Notes under the pieces: model-generated
Databases searched by the model: none
Seen by the model: the letters and a program-made list of their open reading frames with translations, nothing else
What the model was told of the DNA's origin: nothing
Assembly: GCA_963978545.1 (NCBI GenBank)
Contig: OZ021721.1
Coordinates: 98,257,918 to 98,321,917 of the forward strand
DNA: 64,000 nucleotides
Origin: Linyphia triangularis
Taxonomy: Eukaryota; Arthropoda; Arachnida; Araneae; Linyphiidae
Reading direction: 5' to 3'
In this document: positions 38,650-50,499 of the stretch, one piece after another
How the letters are laid out: every line of letters begins with the position of its first letter
How positions within the stretch are numbered: the stretch's first letter is position 1
Made by a program: the position numbers and the translations under genes

Positions 38650-39042
38650 CGTATTGAATCTCCTAAACATATGAAACCATTAAAAAAATTTCTCGATTCT
38701 TCAAATTATTTTGAGAATTTTCTCGATTCTTAAAATTTATAACTCATTAACTAACCTTATAAAATAACATTCTTATAAAAAATAACCTTTACAGTTCAAT
38801 AATGTAATGTTAGTAAAAAATGTATTAACACGTGATGTGATGTTTTAAGTCCTTTGCTCTTTTGAAAGGTAAAATTCTCATTTTTCATGTGCACAATTTT
38901 TTTTATAAAAAAAAAATTAGCAAGGGTTGATCATAATAATAATAGTAAAAAAAAAAAAAAATATATGAAGTTTTTATTTTGTCCACTTTAATCATAACAA
39001 TCTAATATGTTACTAAAATTTTTGCACAATGTGTCCATGTTA

Positions 39043-39245
39043 CACTGTTAAAAAAAATTGTCCACCATGCACCAAAATTTGGTTCCCATTTAGCTGCCAC
39101 GAACATTTGGTGCTTAGTTTCGCGATTTAATGGTGCTTACGGTCCGAGGTTGCACCATTAAATCGTGAAACTAAGCACCAAATGTTGGTGGCAGCTAAAT
39201 GGGAACCAATTTTTGGTGCAAGGTGGAACAAAATTTTTAACAGTG
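39043..39245. mobile_element. Palindromic TA-flanked miniature element, copy 1
   Basis: Starts CACTGTTAAAAA and ends TTTTTAACAGTG with TA on both sides. Nearly the whole 203 bp folds back on itself, around a short centre CGGTCCGAGG. It encodes nothing. TA targets point to the Tc1/mariner group. Confidence 0.8.
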
Positions 39246-39481
39246 TAGTGTTATTTCTTCTATGGGCGTATAACATAGGAATTATTTTTCATTTTTTTAA
39301 AACTAAAACCGATTGTGGACCCTCAAGACCTTATGTTAGAGTACTGAAATTTTTACTCTGAGTTTAGTGCACAATGTAACAACTTTTCCATGCTATTAGA
39401 TAAAAAAACAAGACAATTATTTATCACACTTTCATTTGGAAAAAAAAAAAAAAAATTAAAGTGGATCTAAGTAGGTCTATA

Positions 39482-39683
39482 CACTGTTAAAAAAATTTGT
39501 CCACCATGCACCAAAATTTGGTTCCCATTTAGCTGCCACCAACATTTGGTGCTTAGTTTCGCGATTTAGTGGTGCTTACGGTCCGAGGTTGCACCATTAA
39601 ATCGTGAAACTAAGCACCAAATGTTGGTGGCAGCTAAATGGGAACCAATTTTTGGTGCAAGGTGGAATTTTTTTTTAACAGTG
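39482..39683. mobile_element. Palindromic TA-flanked miniature element, copy 2
   Basis: Almost identical to 39043-39245 and in the same orientation, judged by the asymmetric centre. It differs by a few substitutions and by the length of the T-runs near the ends. It has TA on both sides. Confidence 0.8.
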
Positions 39684-40624
39684 TATATGTTCACTAGAAA
39701 ACAAAGAGTAAAAGTTCAATGGAACTCCACATAAAAGTTGGCACTGCATATAAAGATTTATAATGAATATTTGTTTCTATGGGCAAGCTATTTTAATTTG
39801 GAGCATATCGTATTTCCCCCTCAATAATAAGAAATCCTCATCCAACACTGAGGAGCAAAATTATAAAAAAGCTGACCAAAAAGGAAATGAATTATTTTTC
39901 GGATTTTAACTGTGTTTACAAGTACAGGGTCTTTAAGAAAAGATTCCCTAACTTCTAGATGACAAATTGAGAAATAATGAGAGACAGAAAAAAGAAAATA
40001 AGTGGGGTGTTGGATAGACGGTATGGAATTTGAAATACACCGGTGAGCAAAATTTGATTAACGGGAACAAATTTGACAACAGCTGGATATGGTTTGCCTA
40101 TGATATGGTTTGCCATTTATAATTGGACGAATTTGTCAATAAATCAAACTGGTGAATATGGGGTAGTGAAAATCCGTCTGTGTGTCTTGCAAAACATATG
40201 CATTCGGCAAAAGTAACCATTTAGATCAGCGTTCGCCACTAACTTTTAGAGGGGGGGGGGCCGTATAATTTTTGTTGGAGCTTTTTGAGGGCATTATACA
40301 CCAAAATATGTATCTTTAATTATTATTGATTTAACAATATATAGCATTTCTGAAAATTGAAAATATATATATATATATAAATTTTTTATCTCAATAAAAT
40401 TATAACTGATATTTGATTCTTTTTTTTTTCTTTCAAAAAAATAAAAAAACTCATAATTTTCATCATTAGAAAATCAAATTCTAAAAAAAAAAAAAAAAAA
40501 AATATTTTTTTCAAAGTGACATGCGACTTGACTTAACGTTTAATAAAAGTATTTAAACTGTACTTCCAGATTACTCCATTTTGGTCGATATCAATTGTGA
40601 GACGATGGCGGTCGAAATTGCTCA

Positions 40625-41049
40625 GTATTATATTATATTATATTATATTATATTATATTATATTATATTACATTATATTATATTACATTACATTACATTA
40701 CATTACATTACATTACATTACATTACATTACATTACATTATATTATATTATATTATATTATATTATATTATATTACATTACATTACATTACATTACATTA
40801 CATTACATTACATTACATTACATTACATTACATTACATTATATTATATTATATTATATTATATTACATTACATTACATTACATTACATTACATTACATTA
40901 CATTACATTACATTACATTACATTACATTACATTACATTACATTACATTACATTACATTACATTATATTATATTATATTATATTATATTATATTGTTATA
41001 TATTATATTACATTATATTATATTATATTATATTATATTATATTATATT
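40625..41049. repeat. TTATA/TTACA pentanucleotide array
   Basis: Pure 5-bp repeats that alternate in blocks: TATTA units, then CATTA units, with switches near 40683, 40741, 40774, 40839, 40864 and 40963. The long open frames across it are repeat artefacts. One TATTG/TTATA irregularity lies near 40993. Confidence 0.9.
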
Positions 41050-41360
41050 CCTTAGCCTTTGACCGGTGGCATTCGGTGTTAGTTCGTGGTAACCTAATCC
41101 TCCTATTGGCCCCTATGTGTTGGCATCTTTAATGTGGGTGAAAAGGAAGTGTGCGCAGTGTTATTAAAAGTATAAAAAAGTATTTACAAAAATGTAAGTT
41201 GTGAATAAAAATAACAGCAAGTTTCTCGATTCTGAAGAGTCAATAATTCATGTCAATAATTTGAATGTTGTGAATATAGCACTAGAATATGGAGTTATAA
41301 GGCTTCAGTTACCTAGCCACAGGGTTCTCATAGGATTCAACCATTAGAACTTTCTTCAAA

Positions 41361-41440
41361 CCCCTAAAAGGCTATTATAGCCAAGCCCCCTAAAAGGCTA
41401 TTACAGTCAAGTACCCTAAAAGGCTATTATAGCCAAGCAA
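41361..41440. repeat. 26-bp tandem repeat, three copies
   Basis: CCCTAAAAGGCTATTATAG followed by CCAAGC or TCAAGT, repeating at a 26-base step. Confidence 0.75.
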
Positions 41441-41449
41441 TTGAGAAAT

Positions 41450-42650
41450 GTCCACAAATGACTGTTACTCAGTATTGTGAAAGTGGATTGATAATTGAAT
41501 AATATGGGGAATTGGCTATTATTGAAACGCAATAGCGTATGGAAATGCACTAATACTTTTTGAAATATACATCATTTTAATTAATGGTATGGTAACGATT
41601 CAGTTAACTATGAGTAACAATTTCGCATTTTTGTAGTACAAGGTTATAGTGGTACAAATTAGTAAGGTGATGACACACTTTAGGCGATCAGTTCTACTTT
41701 GCCTTAATGCCTTGTCTTAATGTCGATATAAGTTGCTTAAAGGACCGTATGTAAGTGAATAAAAATATTAATTGAATAAAAATATTAATTCTACTGACCA
41801 CATTTTGAACACAAATTATGATTAAAACTTTGGGCATAAAAATCATAATGTGATAAGTGGCAAAATGTAGGTGGCTATATTTAAAAGATTTTTGATTAAA
41901 ATGGTTCGGTTCAAGATATATCTCGAGGAAACTCACATTTCACAAACCTAATGTTTTCAATTCGATGGTAACATTTGTAATTTTTTTTATTTGAAATTCA
42001 GTAGTGAAATGGTTTGTTGATTAGAAATCCGTATTGTATTACTTTTGGATAAAAATTTTACAGGTACATGTTACATTAATAAACGCAATGGGGATGTTAC
42101 AATATACTTTTAGTTTCATAAAATATTTAATTAAAAGAATATTTCTTCTATTTTAAAGTAAAACAACTACTGCAATAGAGTGCTGTAAATAATTATTGTA
42201 ACAGGTGACATTTCGTAATTTTCTTTGGTATCGTGACTTTATTTATAGTTCCCTCATGCACACATGGAATACTTGTTTTGGAAAATCTAAAACAGTTATT
42301 TACAAACAATTTTCGGTATTGTGAGTACTATTCTGCAATGTTCATATGTCCTACTTAAATACCGATGCAATAGCGCAAAGAAAGAAAGAGAGTCAATCTG
42401 AAAATTAATTTCGCAATTTATTCAATTTTCTGAAATTGCCAAACGATATTTTCATTCTCATTATATCTTGCGCAACTGAAAACATATTTAGAAACACGAA
42501 TGGAAACGAAATACCAAAATAAAGTAGTATTTCGATAAAAAACCCAGACAATCAAAATTCAGCAAAACGAATATTTTGCTGCAATCGCCTCCATATTCTT
42601 ATTTTTGTTAATCCTTTAATGAATAAAAAAACTATTTAAATTTTAGTCCT
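41450..42650. other. Upstream region of the secreted-peptide gene, nothing recognised
   Basis: AT-rich, no exon or element ends seen. It leads into the promoter at 42678. Confidence 0.4.
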
Positions 42651-42677
42651 CGTCTAGAAGGGCGGAGCTTCTTTTTA

Positions 42678-42685
42678 TGACGTCA
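42678..42685 (+). promoter_or_regulatory. Perfect cAMP-response element
   Basis: TGACGTCA, the full palindromic CREB/ATF site. It lies 97 bases before the predicted transcription start and 8 bases before the CCAAT box. Confidence 0.65.
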
Positions 42686-42692
42686 TCGTCGT

Positions 42693-42697
42693 CCAAT
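42693..42697 (+). promoter_or_regulatory. CCAAT box
   Basis: CCAAT about 82 bases before the predicted transcription start, between the CRE and the TATA box. This spacing is usual for animal promoters. Confidence 0.5.
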
Positions 42698-42745
42698 CAC
42701 TGGTGCAAATCTCCCTATAAAGATCCGCTCTGCCACCCAGAAGCT

Positions 42746-42776
42746 TATAAAAGTTTGATCTGCGCATATTTCTCAG
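42746..42776 (+). promoter_or_regulatory. TATA box and initiator
   Basis: TATAAAAG at 42746-42753, with an initiator-like TCTCAGA whose A (42775) is 29 bases downstream. This predicts a transcript start at about 42775 and a 147-base 5' leader free of upstream ATGs. Confidence 0.65.
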
Positions 42777-42921
42777 AACTCCCTTAAGCCACTATTTTCT
42801 TCAAAGAAGCTTCCTCAGACATTATCCGGAAAATCGCAAGAAACCATCTCTCCTCTCTTCGCTTGAATCTTAAGTTTTAAGTAATTTATTCAAAGTCTTT
42901 GACTCTTCAATCGATTGAGTC

Positions 42922-43044
42922 ATGGTTCGGATCCACTTGTTGAGTCTTTTGTTGGCTGTTGTTTTGATATTGTTGTCCAATTTCAGTCATTCGGAAGTTC
43001 AGGCAGCAATCCTCACTGTTAACAGGCGCCTTTTCGATACAGGG
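42922..43044 (+). CDS. First coding exon of a secreted-peptide gene (signal peptide)
   Basis: The 41 codons start at the first ATG after the predicted cap site and end at a strong donor, GGG|GTGAGT, in phase 0. The product begins MVRIHLLSLLLAVVLILLSN and continues FSHSEVQAAILTVNRRLFDT to a final G. A basic residue at position 3, a leucine/valine core from 6 to 18 and a V-Q-A|A site near residue 28 make a classic secretion signal. After it comes a dibasic Arg-Arg (35-36), a possible prohormone-convertase site. With the CRE/CCAAT/TATA promoter, this looks like a neuropeptide, hormone or other small secreted-protein precursor. I cannot name the family. Downstream exons are not firmly located. 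Confidence 0.65.
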
Positions 43045-43254
43045 GTGAGTGTGAAATCGTTTTTATAATTTACTATTGGATCTCTTAAAACTCAAAATAC
43101 TTTCAATAAAAGTATTACAGCTTAATAAAAGGCGCCTCGTTCAAAATGAGACAGACAAATTAAAAATTCTTGGCAAAATTAACAATGTATTGTTACACAC
43201 ACTTAACCTGGTAATATTGGCCTGACAGTATTTTTGTTGAAATTACTTTTTGAA

Positions 43255-43760
43255 TATTGCTATTGAAAATTACTATTGAAAACTATTAAGGAAAATTATT
43301 ATTGTAAATTACCATTGAAAATTACTAATGAAAATTATTATTGAAAATTACCATTGAAAATAACTATTGAAAACTATTATTGAAAATTATTATTGTAAAT
43401 TACCATTTCAAATTACTAATGAAAATTACTATTGAAAACTATTATTGAAAATTTTTATTGTAAATTACCATTGAAATTACTAATGAAAATTATTATTGAA
43501 AACTATTAAGGAAAATTATTATTGTAAATTACCATTGAAAATTACTAATGAAAATTATTATTGAAAATTACCATTGAAAATAACTATTGAAAACTATTAT
43601 TGAAAATTATTATTGTAAATTACCATTGCAAATTACTAATGAAAATTACTATTGAAAACTATTATTGAAAATTTTTATTGTAAATTACCATTGAAATTAC
43701 TAATGAAAATTATTATTGAAATTTATCATTGAAAATAACTATTGAAATTTGTTATTGTAA
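43255..43760. repeat. Higher-order tandem repeat in the first intron
   Basis: Short units of 12-16 bases of the form GAAAATTAYTATT or GTAAATTACCATT are organised into a larger period of 220 bases. For example, AACTATTAAGGAAAATTATT occurs at 43281 and again at 43501. Confidence 0.8.
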
Positions 43761-43769
43761 ATTATAATC

Positions 43770-45960
43770 AAACTAAATATAGAAAATTAGATTTAAAATT
43801 AGTATTGACATTTGCTTATTATTTAAAATTATTATTATTGAGAACATTATTGCAGTGCCTTAATAAATTTTTCCTACAAGGATAAATTCATATATTACAA
43901 ACCAAGATAAGTATGTTTGTGACAAAATATTGCTAATTGTAATGAGTTTTTCTAAAATGGAGTTGAATTATTTTGAACATAAGTTTTTCATATAAATTAT
44001 TCTTCGCATATATTAAGTCTTAGGGTATCCGGAACTCAAATACATAGCGAAATATTTTATTTCTGGCATTAGCGCATCTTTCGATGTTTTTTTATAACTG
44101 GCAACGCGACTTGTGCTTACCAACCATATCATGCGGAAACATCTAGTTTATTTTTATTTTCATATTTTTTCATGTTTCCGACTTTTAATCGTTATGACGT
44201 TATAAATTAGGAAGATTGTTATATCAATAGCATTGTATGTATTTTATTATTTTCTCTTTAAATTGTCTTCAGGTATTATATGAATTTTTCAAAATAATTG
44301 TGTATTCTTTTATATGAACATTTGAAGGATTAAAAACAAAATTCAAATAATCAGGTCTAAAACTTCAGAATACAATTTATTCATGAATTTTAGTGGGTTA
44401 TTTAATATAAAATTCTTTTTTTTATAATTATATATAAGAAAACTAAAAATTGTTTAAACTATGGAACTTTTTTAAATTAAAAAATAACAAATGTGTTTAA
44501 AATAACAAAGTTTATGTAGTATTTTTAACTGAAAAAACAATATATATCTTCGAAAAAAAAAAATTCAAATTGATAACTATTATCGTAGAATTTTAATCTA
44601 AGGAATGTTAATCTCAGAACTCTCTAAATTAACTTATACTTATCAGAAATGTTTAAAATCGTAATATTAAAATGAACTGGTTTTTATGTAATTGTTTGTT
44701 CTTTCAAAAATTCATAAATTTATTTGACCAGCTGTGAACGAAATTATTATATATATATATAAAATGACTTTCACCGAAATATTAAATGTAAGATTTTTCT
44801 ACAATTTTTTCGTGTTTGTATAAATAGTCGTGGTGATTATATAAATAGTGCAAGTTCTGAACTAAAATAATATCTGTGCTTATAAAAATTGCATGAACCT
44901 AACTTCTAAAACTATTCGACTGTAAAATATGGGAAACAAGTAATATATAAGATAAAAAATTAGATTTTTGGGAGAATAATGTTACACCTGTACAAATAAG
45001 AAGACAAACTACAAATTTTAGGCCCAGATAAGTTAGTTCAGCTTAACTCTTCTTTACAATTCACTAATGAAATCTTTTAAAGCCAATAACTCCAGTACAA
45101 TTTACAATGACTTATGGGAGGTTGTTCGTTCCTTTTATCAATTACTCTATTGTAAAAGAAATGCTATACGTTTTCTAAAATAAAATGTGATTTAAATAAT
45201 TTGTATGCAAGATTTTTTGTCGTCTCATCACCCATAAAATAATTAAATTGAAGTACGAAAGAGATATTATTGCATCAATATCCGTGATATATAAACGTTT
45301 CATTAAAGTCTTCATATATTGCTACTAGATAATACTGGTTTATAAATAAAATACTAAAGGAAAGAGTTTGGAAATTTAAAAAATAGCATATTTGAAACAA
45401 GTGAACAACTGTATAATATCTAATTGGATTTAATATCAAGTTCTGCTTTATTGCCATGACTATACAAACAAAACTTTGCAGTTTTTGAAAATTGAAATGA
45501 ACTAATTATAATTAATTTTTCTTATTTAAAAATTTTTCTGTTTTTATTTAAATTAAGAAGAGTAAACTAATAATTTGAATGCATTGAAACTGTGCTGCTT
45601 ATTATACTTTAATCGTTAAATGTAAAAAGGGGTTATGTCTCAATAAAGATCTATATACCATGACCTTTTTTTACATTTAGTGACAAATTTAAGATTGGTA
45701 TTGCTGTATTTTGTAAATAATAAGCATTATTATTTTTTGCAATATATTTATTTTTAAAGATAACTTAATAGTGAGTTAAGATATTGGATGCTTACGGTAT
45801 TAAATAGTTTACTTTTTAGTGATATAGAATTAAAAAAAAAATAATGTTTTTGTTCCCAAAATGTGTTATAATGATAGAGAAAGTGCTTATTTTGAACAAA
45901 ATAAAATCCAGAAAGTATCTTGAAGCAAAATTTTCTGGCGCTTACTGCGACAAGCTTCCT
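43770..45960. other. Intron or intergenic sequence, no exon recognised
   Basis: AT-rich with only short open frames. No splice-flanked coding stretch in the phase needed by the exon at 42922-43044 was evident. Confidence 0.35.
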
Positions 45961-45966
45961 CTCTCC

Positions 45967-45971
<5 letters not shown>

Positions 45972-46037
<66 letters not shown>
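45972..46037. repeat. AT microsatellite, 33 units
   Basis: Uninterrupted AT repeat. Confidence 0.9.
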
Positions 46038-46039
<2 letters not shown>

Positions 46040-46770
46040 TGCAGAATTCTTTGATCGAGATACTCTAATAATGTCAAACAAATAAATCTTATTTGTTTTA
46101 CCTTAGAAAAGTTAATTTATTACATTATAGTTTGTTTTGATTTAAAAAATTATATTTTACAGATTATTTAAAACACAATTATTTATTTTGTACTTGAAAT
46201 GAGACAATTCGTTTCTTATGCAAAGCGTAGCAATGTATTTCTTATTTAAATCAAAGTAAACATGTAGCTTCCTTAATAACTCGAATAACTACTTTTGATG
46301 TTGTTACAAATTTGCAGATCTGAAAACGTTATTGAAGTGTGACCCACAGTCTGAACACTACATTGAAATAAAAGCTGCTATTAAAAATTTGCTTGTCTTT
46401 TTAAAATCCAAAGGAAGTTTATTTGTTAAAACGATTAATTTTTGGGTATTACTTCTTTCCATCTTTTATTCTAAGTTTTTGCTTAGAAATTTATTCAATA
46501 ACAGACCTCCATCTCACACATATACGTGTGGATTTTCAAAGGTAACTTCTCTCCAATTGCGCCTAGAATGGGAATAATAAGATAATATTATCATATAATA
46601 CGCTTTCAATAACTATCATGTTTGAAAGCAGCTCCTGTTAGACACCATCTTGGATACGAACCCTAGATGACTTTATCTCTAGCCAGATAGAGTGTCGTGA
46701 AACCTTCAACCGATCTACTATTAGATGACAAAGATAGAGAATAGAAATTGTGATTCCATACTAATTTAAA

Positions 46771-47638
46771 GTATATTTTCAAAATTTTATATGCCGAAGC
46801 GAACCCAGTTTTACCCTTTCACCAAATTACAAGAGTACAACTTTTACATTAAAAAGTAAGGGTATTAGCATTGTCATAAAATGAGTTGGATGACAAATAA
46901 AATGAAGGGATCAGGAGGTGTTTGTTTTCTTTTGTGCGAGAGAGATTTCACTTTCAAGTAATTGTAGTATATTTTCAAAATTTTATATGCTGAAGCGAAC
47001 CCAGTTTTACCCTTTCACCAAATTACAATAGTACAACTTTTACATTAAAAAAATCCTTTTAAATTGTGTTAATAACATAAAAAGGGTATTAGCATTGTCA
47101 TAAAATGAGTTGGATGACAAATAAAATGAAGGGATCAGGAGGTGTTTGTTTTCTTTTGTGCGAGAGAGATTTCACTTTCAAGTAATTGTAGTATATTTTC
47201 AAAATTTTATATGCCGAAGCGAACCCAGTTTTACCCTTTCACCAAATTACAATGGTACAACTTTTACATTAAAAAAATCCTTTTAAATTGTGTTAATAAC
47301 ATAAAAAGGGTATTAGCATTGTCATAAAATGAGTTGGATGACAAATAAAATGAAGGGATCAGGAGGTGTCTGTTTTCTTTTGTGCGAGAGAGATTTCACT
47401 TTCAAGTAATTGTAGTATATTTTCAAAATTTTATATGCCGAAGCGAACCCAGTTTTACCCTTTCACCAAATTACAATGGTACAACTTTTACATTAAAAAA
47501 ATCCTTTTAAATTGTGTTAATAACATAAAAAGGGTATTAGCATTGTCATAAAATGAGTTGGATGACAAATAAAATGAAGGGATCAGGAGGTGTCTGTTTT
47601 CTTTTGTGCGAGAGAGATTTCACTTTCAAGTAATTGGT
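46771..47638. repeat. 224-bp tandem repeat, four copies
   Basis: Units begin GTATATTTTCAAAATTTTAT at 46771, 46967, 47191 and 47415. The last three are near-identical and 224 bases long. The first is 196 bases because a segment of about 28 bases (containing TCCTTTTAAATTGTG) is missing. The 61-codon frames at 47142 and 47366 are the same frame repeated and are not genes. Confidence 0.9.
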
Positions 47639-47661
47639 GGTGTGGATGAGATTTATTGCAG

Positions 47662-47727
47662 AGAGTTGTCTTTCCATTGGGGCGATTCAAGGAGGAGATT
47701 AAAGCCCGATTTTCATTTCCGCTTTAG
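47662..47727 (+). CDS. Tentative terminal exon of the secreted-peptide gene
   Basis: After TTTATTGCAG an in-phase (phase 0) frame reads RVVFPLGRFKEEIKARFSFP then L and a stop. It sits in a local island with more G and C than its surroundings, directly behind the 224-bp array. The acceptor has a poor pyrimidine tract. If real, the whole precursor would be only 62 residues. This is the only in-phase candidate I noticed, and it is weak. Confidence 0.12.
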   Translation, partial: RVVFPLGRFKEEIKARFSFPL

Positions 47728-47954
47728 TTTCCTGAGATTGATGAGCTTCTAGAAATCCATGGTAGAAATCGATTACTGTTAATGTGAGCCAGCTGCTGGA
47801 GATCTAATAAATATATATTTAATTAATCGTACATTTATTCAGGTGTTTAAAATGTAGCATTGATTATGTAGAAATTGAAATGATTTTTAAATTATCAATT
47901 TCGATTGTAACGCAACACTAAAATGTTCTTATATTATTCAGGTTTGTTGAAAAA

Positions 47955-48085
47955 GAATATTAAATAGATTTTATATTAGGATAATCGGGTGTATAGAGGT
48001 AAATGCTCAATAGATTTTATACTAGGACTATAAGACTATAAAGGTGATTATTAAATAGATTTTATATTAGGATTATATGACGTAT
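47955..48085. repeat. Degenerate tandem repeat of about 45-50 bp, three copies
   Basis: AATAGATTTTATATTAGGA with small changes recurs at about 47963, 48009 and 48054. Confidence 0.55.
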
Positions 48086-48099
48086 AAAGCATTTTCACG

Positions 48100-49140
48100 A
48101 GCACTCTTGTTTGGCATAAAGGGATGCTTCATTTAGTAACTAAATTCACGATAAATGAACAGCATTAAGAAAGAGCATATAATAAGTATTTGATATAACT
48201 TATTCACTTAAATTTAAGAGAAAGATTACTTGTAATTTTACCAATATATTAAATATGGATTATGTGATTACTTGTATGTACAATTTGTCTCAAAAAGGTT
48301 TATTTATTTTGCTATAAGAGAGAGTACCAATGTAAATCACAAAATTTCCAAAAGCAAAGCAAGAAATCATAAAAATAGTGGGATTTACAGAGAGAATTTT
48401 TATTTTAAAGTTACTCTCTTTTTTTATATGGCACCTGTTGTGAATAAAGGTTATTTTCAAAGTATTTTTGAGTTCAAATTACATTACGGTAAACACAAAT
48501 TTCAACACTATCTTAAAAGTTAAACGAAATATAATGCATTTAAAACTAAATAAAATGCATTTAAACTATTTCTATACTAAGGTTTGATATATGCCCAATA
48601 AAAATTACGAAACATTCTTAATTACTACCTATATTATTTTAGTTTTCCATGAATAATTCCCTATTTCTTATATGCATTGATATAATATTAATTTTTTTCT
48701 GAAAAAGAACATTTTATGAGACATTGCAAAACTTTTTAACTCGTTCCGTTATTTTTAAACGAGGCAACCAGCTCTGAAATTCTTCTAATATATTATGCAT
48801 TAAAAGCGAGTCATATCCATTTTTTGCCAACGATTAGTCCAGATTAAATATTAGTAATTAAAAGAGCCTGATTATCCAATTTGTAATTTTAATGCTCTAA
48901 ACTTTTTTCTTTAACTAAGGTATACATTTTTGAAGTAATGAACATTGTAGTGATGGATTTTGTAGTAATGAATTTTTAAGTTATCATTCTATAATATTTT
49001 GAAACACATATTATCATTTTAGGTAAGTGTAACGAAGTATTGATATTTAAACTAATTTGCAAAATCAGATCTGACGCATTTTAAATTCAAGCTCTTCATT
49101 TATTTGTAAAAAATTACTCTTATTTTTAACTTTTATTTCC
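48100..49140. other. No gene recognised
   Basis: AT-rich. The 83-codon frame at 48272-48523 shows no motif and probably arises by chance. Confidence 0.35.
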
Positions 49141-49149
49141 ATAAGCTCA

Positions 49150-49335
49150 AACGTATTTTGTTTATTTTTACAAGCTCAAACTTGCTTTATTTATTTTTTA
49201 CAAGCTCAAACTTGTTTATTTCTTACAAGCTCAAACTTGTTTTGTTTATTTTTTACAAGCTGAAACTTGTTTTGTTTATTTTTTACAAACTCAAAATTTT
49301 TTTGTTTATTTTTTCAAGCTCAAATTTTAATAAAT
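49150..49335. repeat. Tandem repeat of about 30 bp
   Basis: Six or so units of TTTACAAGCTCAAACTTG followed by TTTTGTTTATT. The last units are degenerate. A GA-repeat and an A-rich tract follow to 49392. Confidence 0.75.
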
Positions 49336-49809
49336 GCAAAAGCGAAATATTGAACAGAGAGAGAGAGAGAGAAAAAAAAAGAAAAAAAAAAATCCAGTTG
49401 CAGTTTTATCCTTTTACATCTGAAAAATTCTTGAATGAATAATATAAAGAAAAAGAACATCACCAAAATACACTGTATGCAAATTTTCCGTTCTCTCGGC
49501 GTATGTGGGATAATGAATTAAAGGACCTAGAAATAATATATCACTTTTACAAGTAAATTGCTTGAAAAGCAAACACAGCGTATTGGCAAACACGGAAAAT
49601 ATCATTTCTTTTCCTTCGATAAAAGGACTGCTTTCTCAGAACGTTTTCCTATTCTTGAAATTAACCTGTTTCCACCCGCTTAGTTTTTAATAACAATAAA
49701 GATTAAAATAATAAAAATCTAAGAGTTTGGAGATGAAAAACGAGGTAATGAAATTTTGAAGTCAGGCATGCATCGACATAACGAGCTCTTTCGGCTCTTG
49801 CGTAGGTAG

Positions 49810-50480
49810 ACACAATGGATATTTCGGAAGGCAAGCTGAGTTTGCTCGTATTTGCGTTAGGTACACTTGTTTTAAGAAGAGATTCACTAAGAAGAAATCA
49901 TTAACGAGACCCATGTTAGACAAATACTGACTTTAATTAATTAGTATACCATGAAATGACAAAATAAGATGAAATGAAAAGTATATTTTTCGGATCGAAC
50001 ACTGAGTTTGCTCGTAAGCATTTACGTTTTAAGAAGTAAGCACTTGCTTTATAAAAGATTCCTTTGGACAAGAATTCTCAAACGATTAGTTAGACAGGGT
50101 CTGACTTTGAATAGTTAGTATACCATGAAATGACAAAATAGGATGAAATGAAAAAGTAGATTTTCTGGATGGAACACTGAGTTTGCTCGTAAGCATTTAC
50201 GTTTTAAGAAGTAAGCACTTGCTTTATAAGAAATTCACTTAGACAAGAATTCTCACATGAGGTTTTAGTTAGGCAGATACTGACCTTGATTAATTAGTAT
50301 ACCATGAAATGGCAAGATAAGATGAAATGAAAAAGTAGATTTTCCAGAAGGAACACTGAGTTTGCTCGTAAGCATTTACGTTTTAAGAAGTAAGCACTTG
50401 CTTTATAAGAGATTCACTGAGACAAGAACTCTTTAATGAGAGCCATATTAGATAGAGACTTACTGATTAATTAAAATATC
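49810..50480. repeat. Tandem repeat of about 177 bp, four copies
   Basis: CACTGAGTTTGCTCGTAAGC starts at 50000, 50175 and 50354, and a diverged form (GCTGAGTTTGCTCG) near 49836. Each unit contains ACGTTTTAAGAAGTAAGC and TAGTATACCATGAAATG. Confidence 0.8.
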
Positions 50481-50499
50481 ATAAAATGACAAATAATTA

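Noticed and set aside
40581..41132. 183- and 152-codon frames of ILYYI/LHYIT repeats
   Set aside because: Translation of the TTATA/TTACA array; no composition or motif of a protein.
47142..47551. Two identical 61-codon frames
   Set aside because: Same frame in successive units of the 224-bp tandem repeat.
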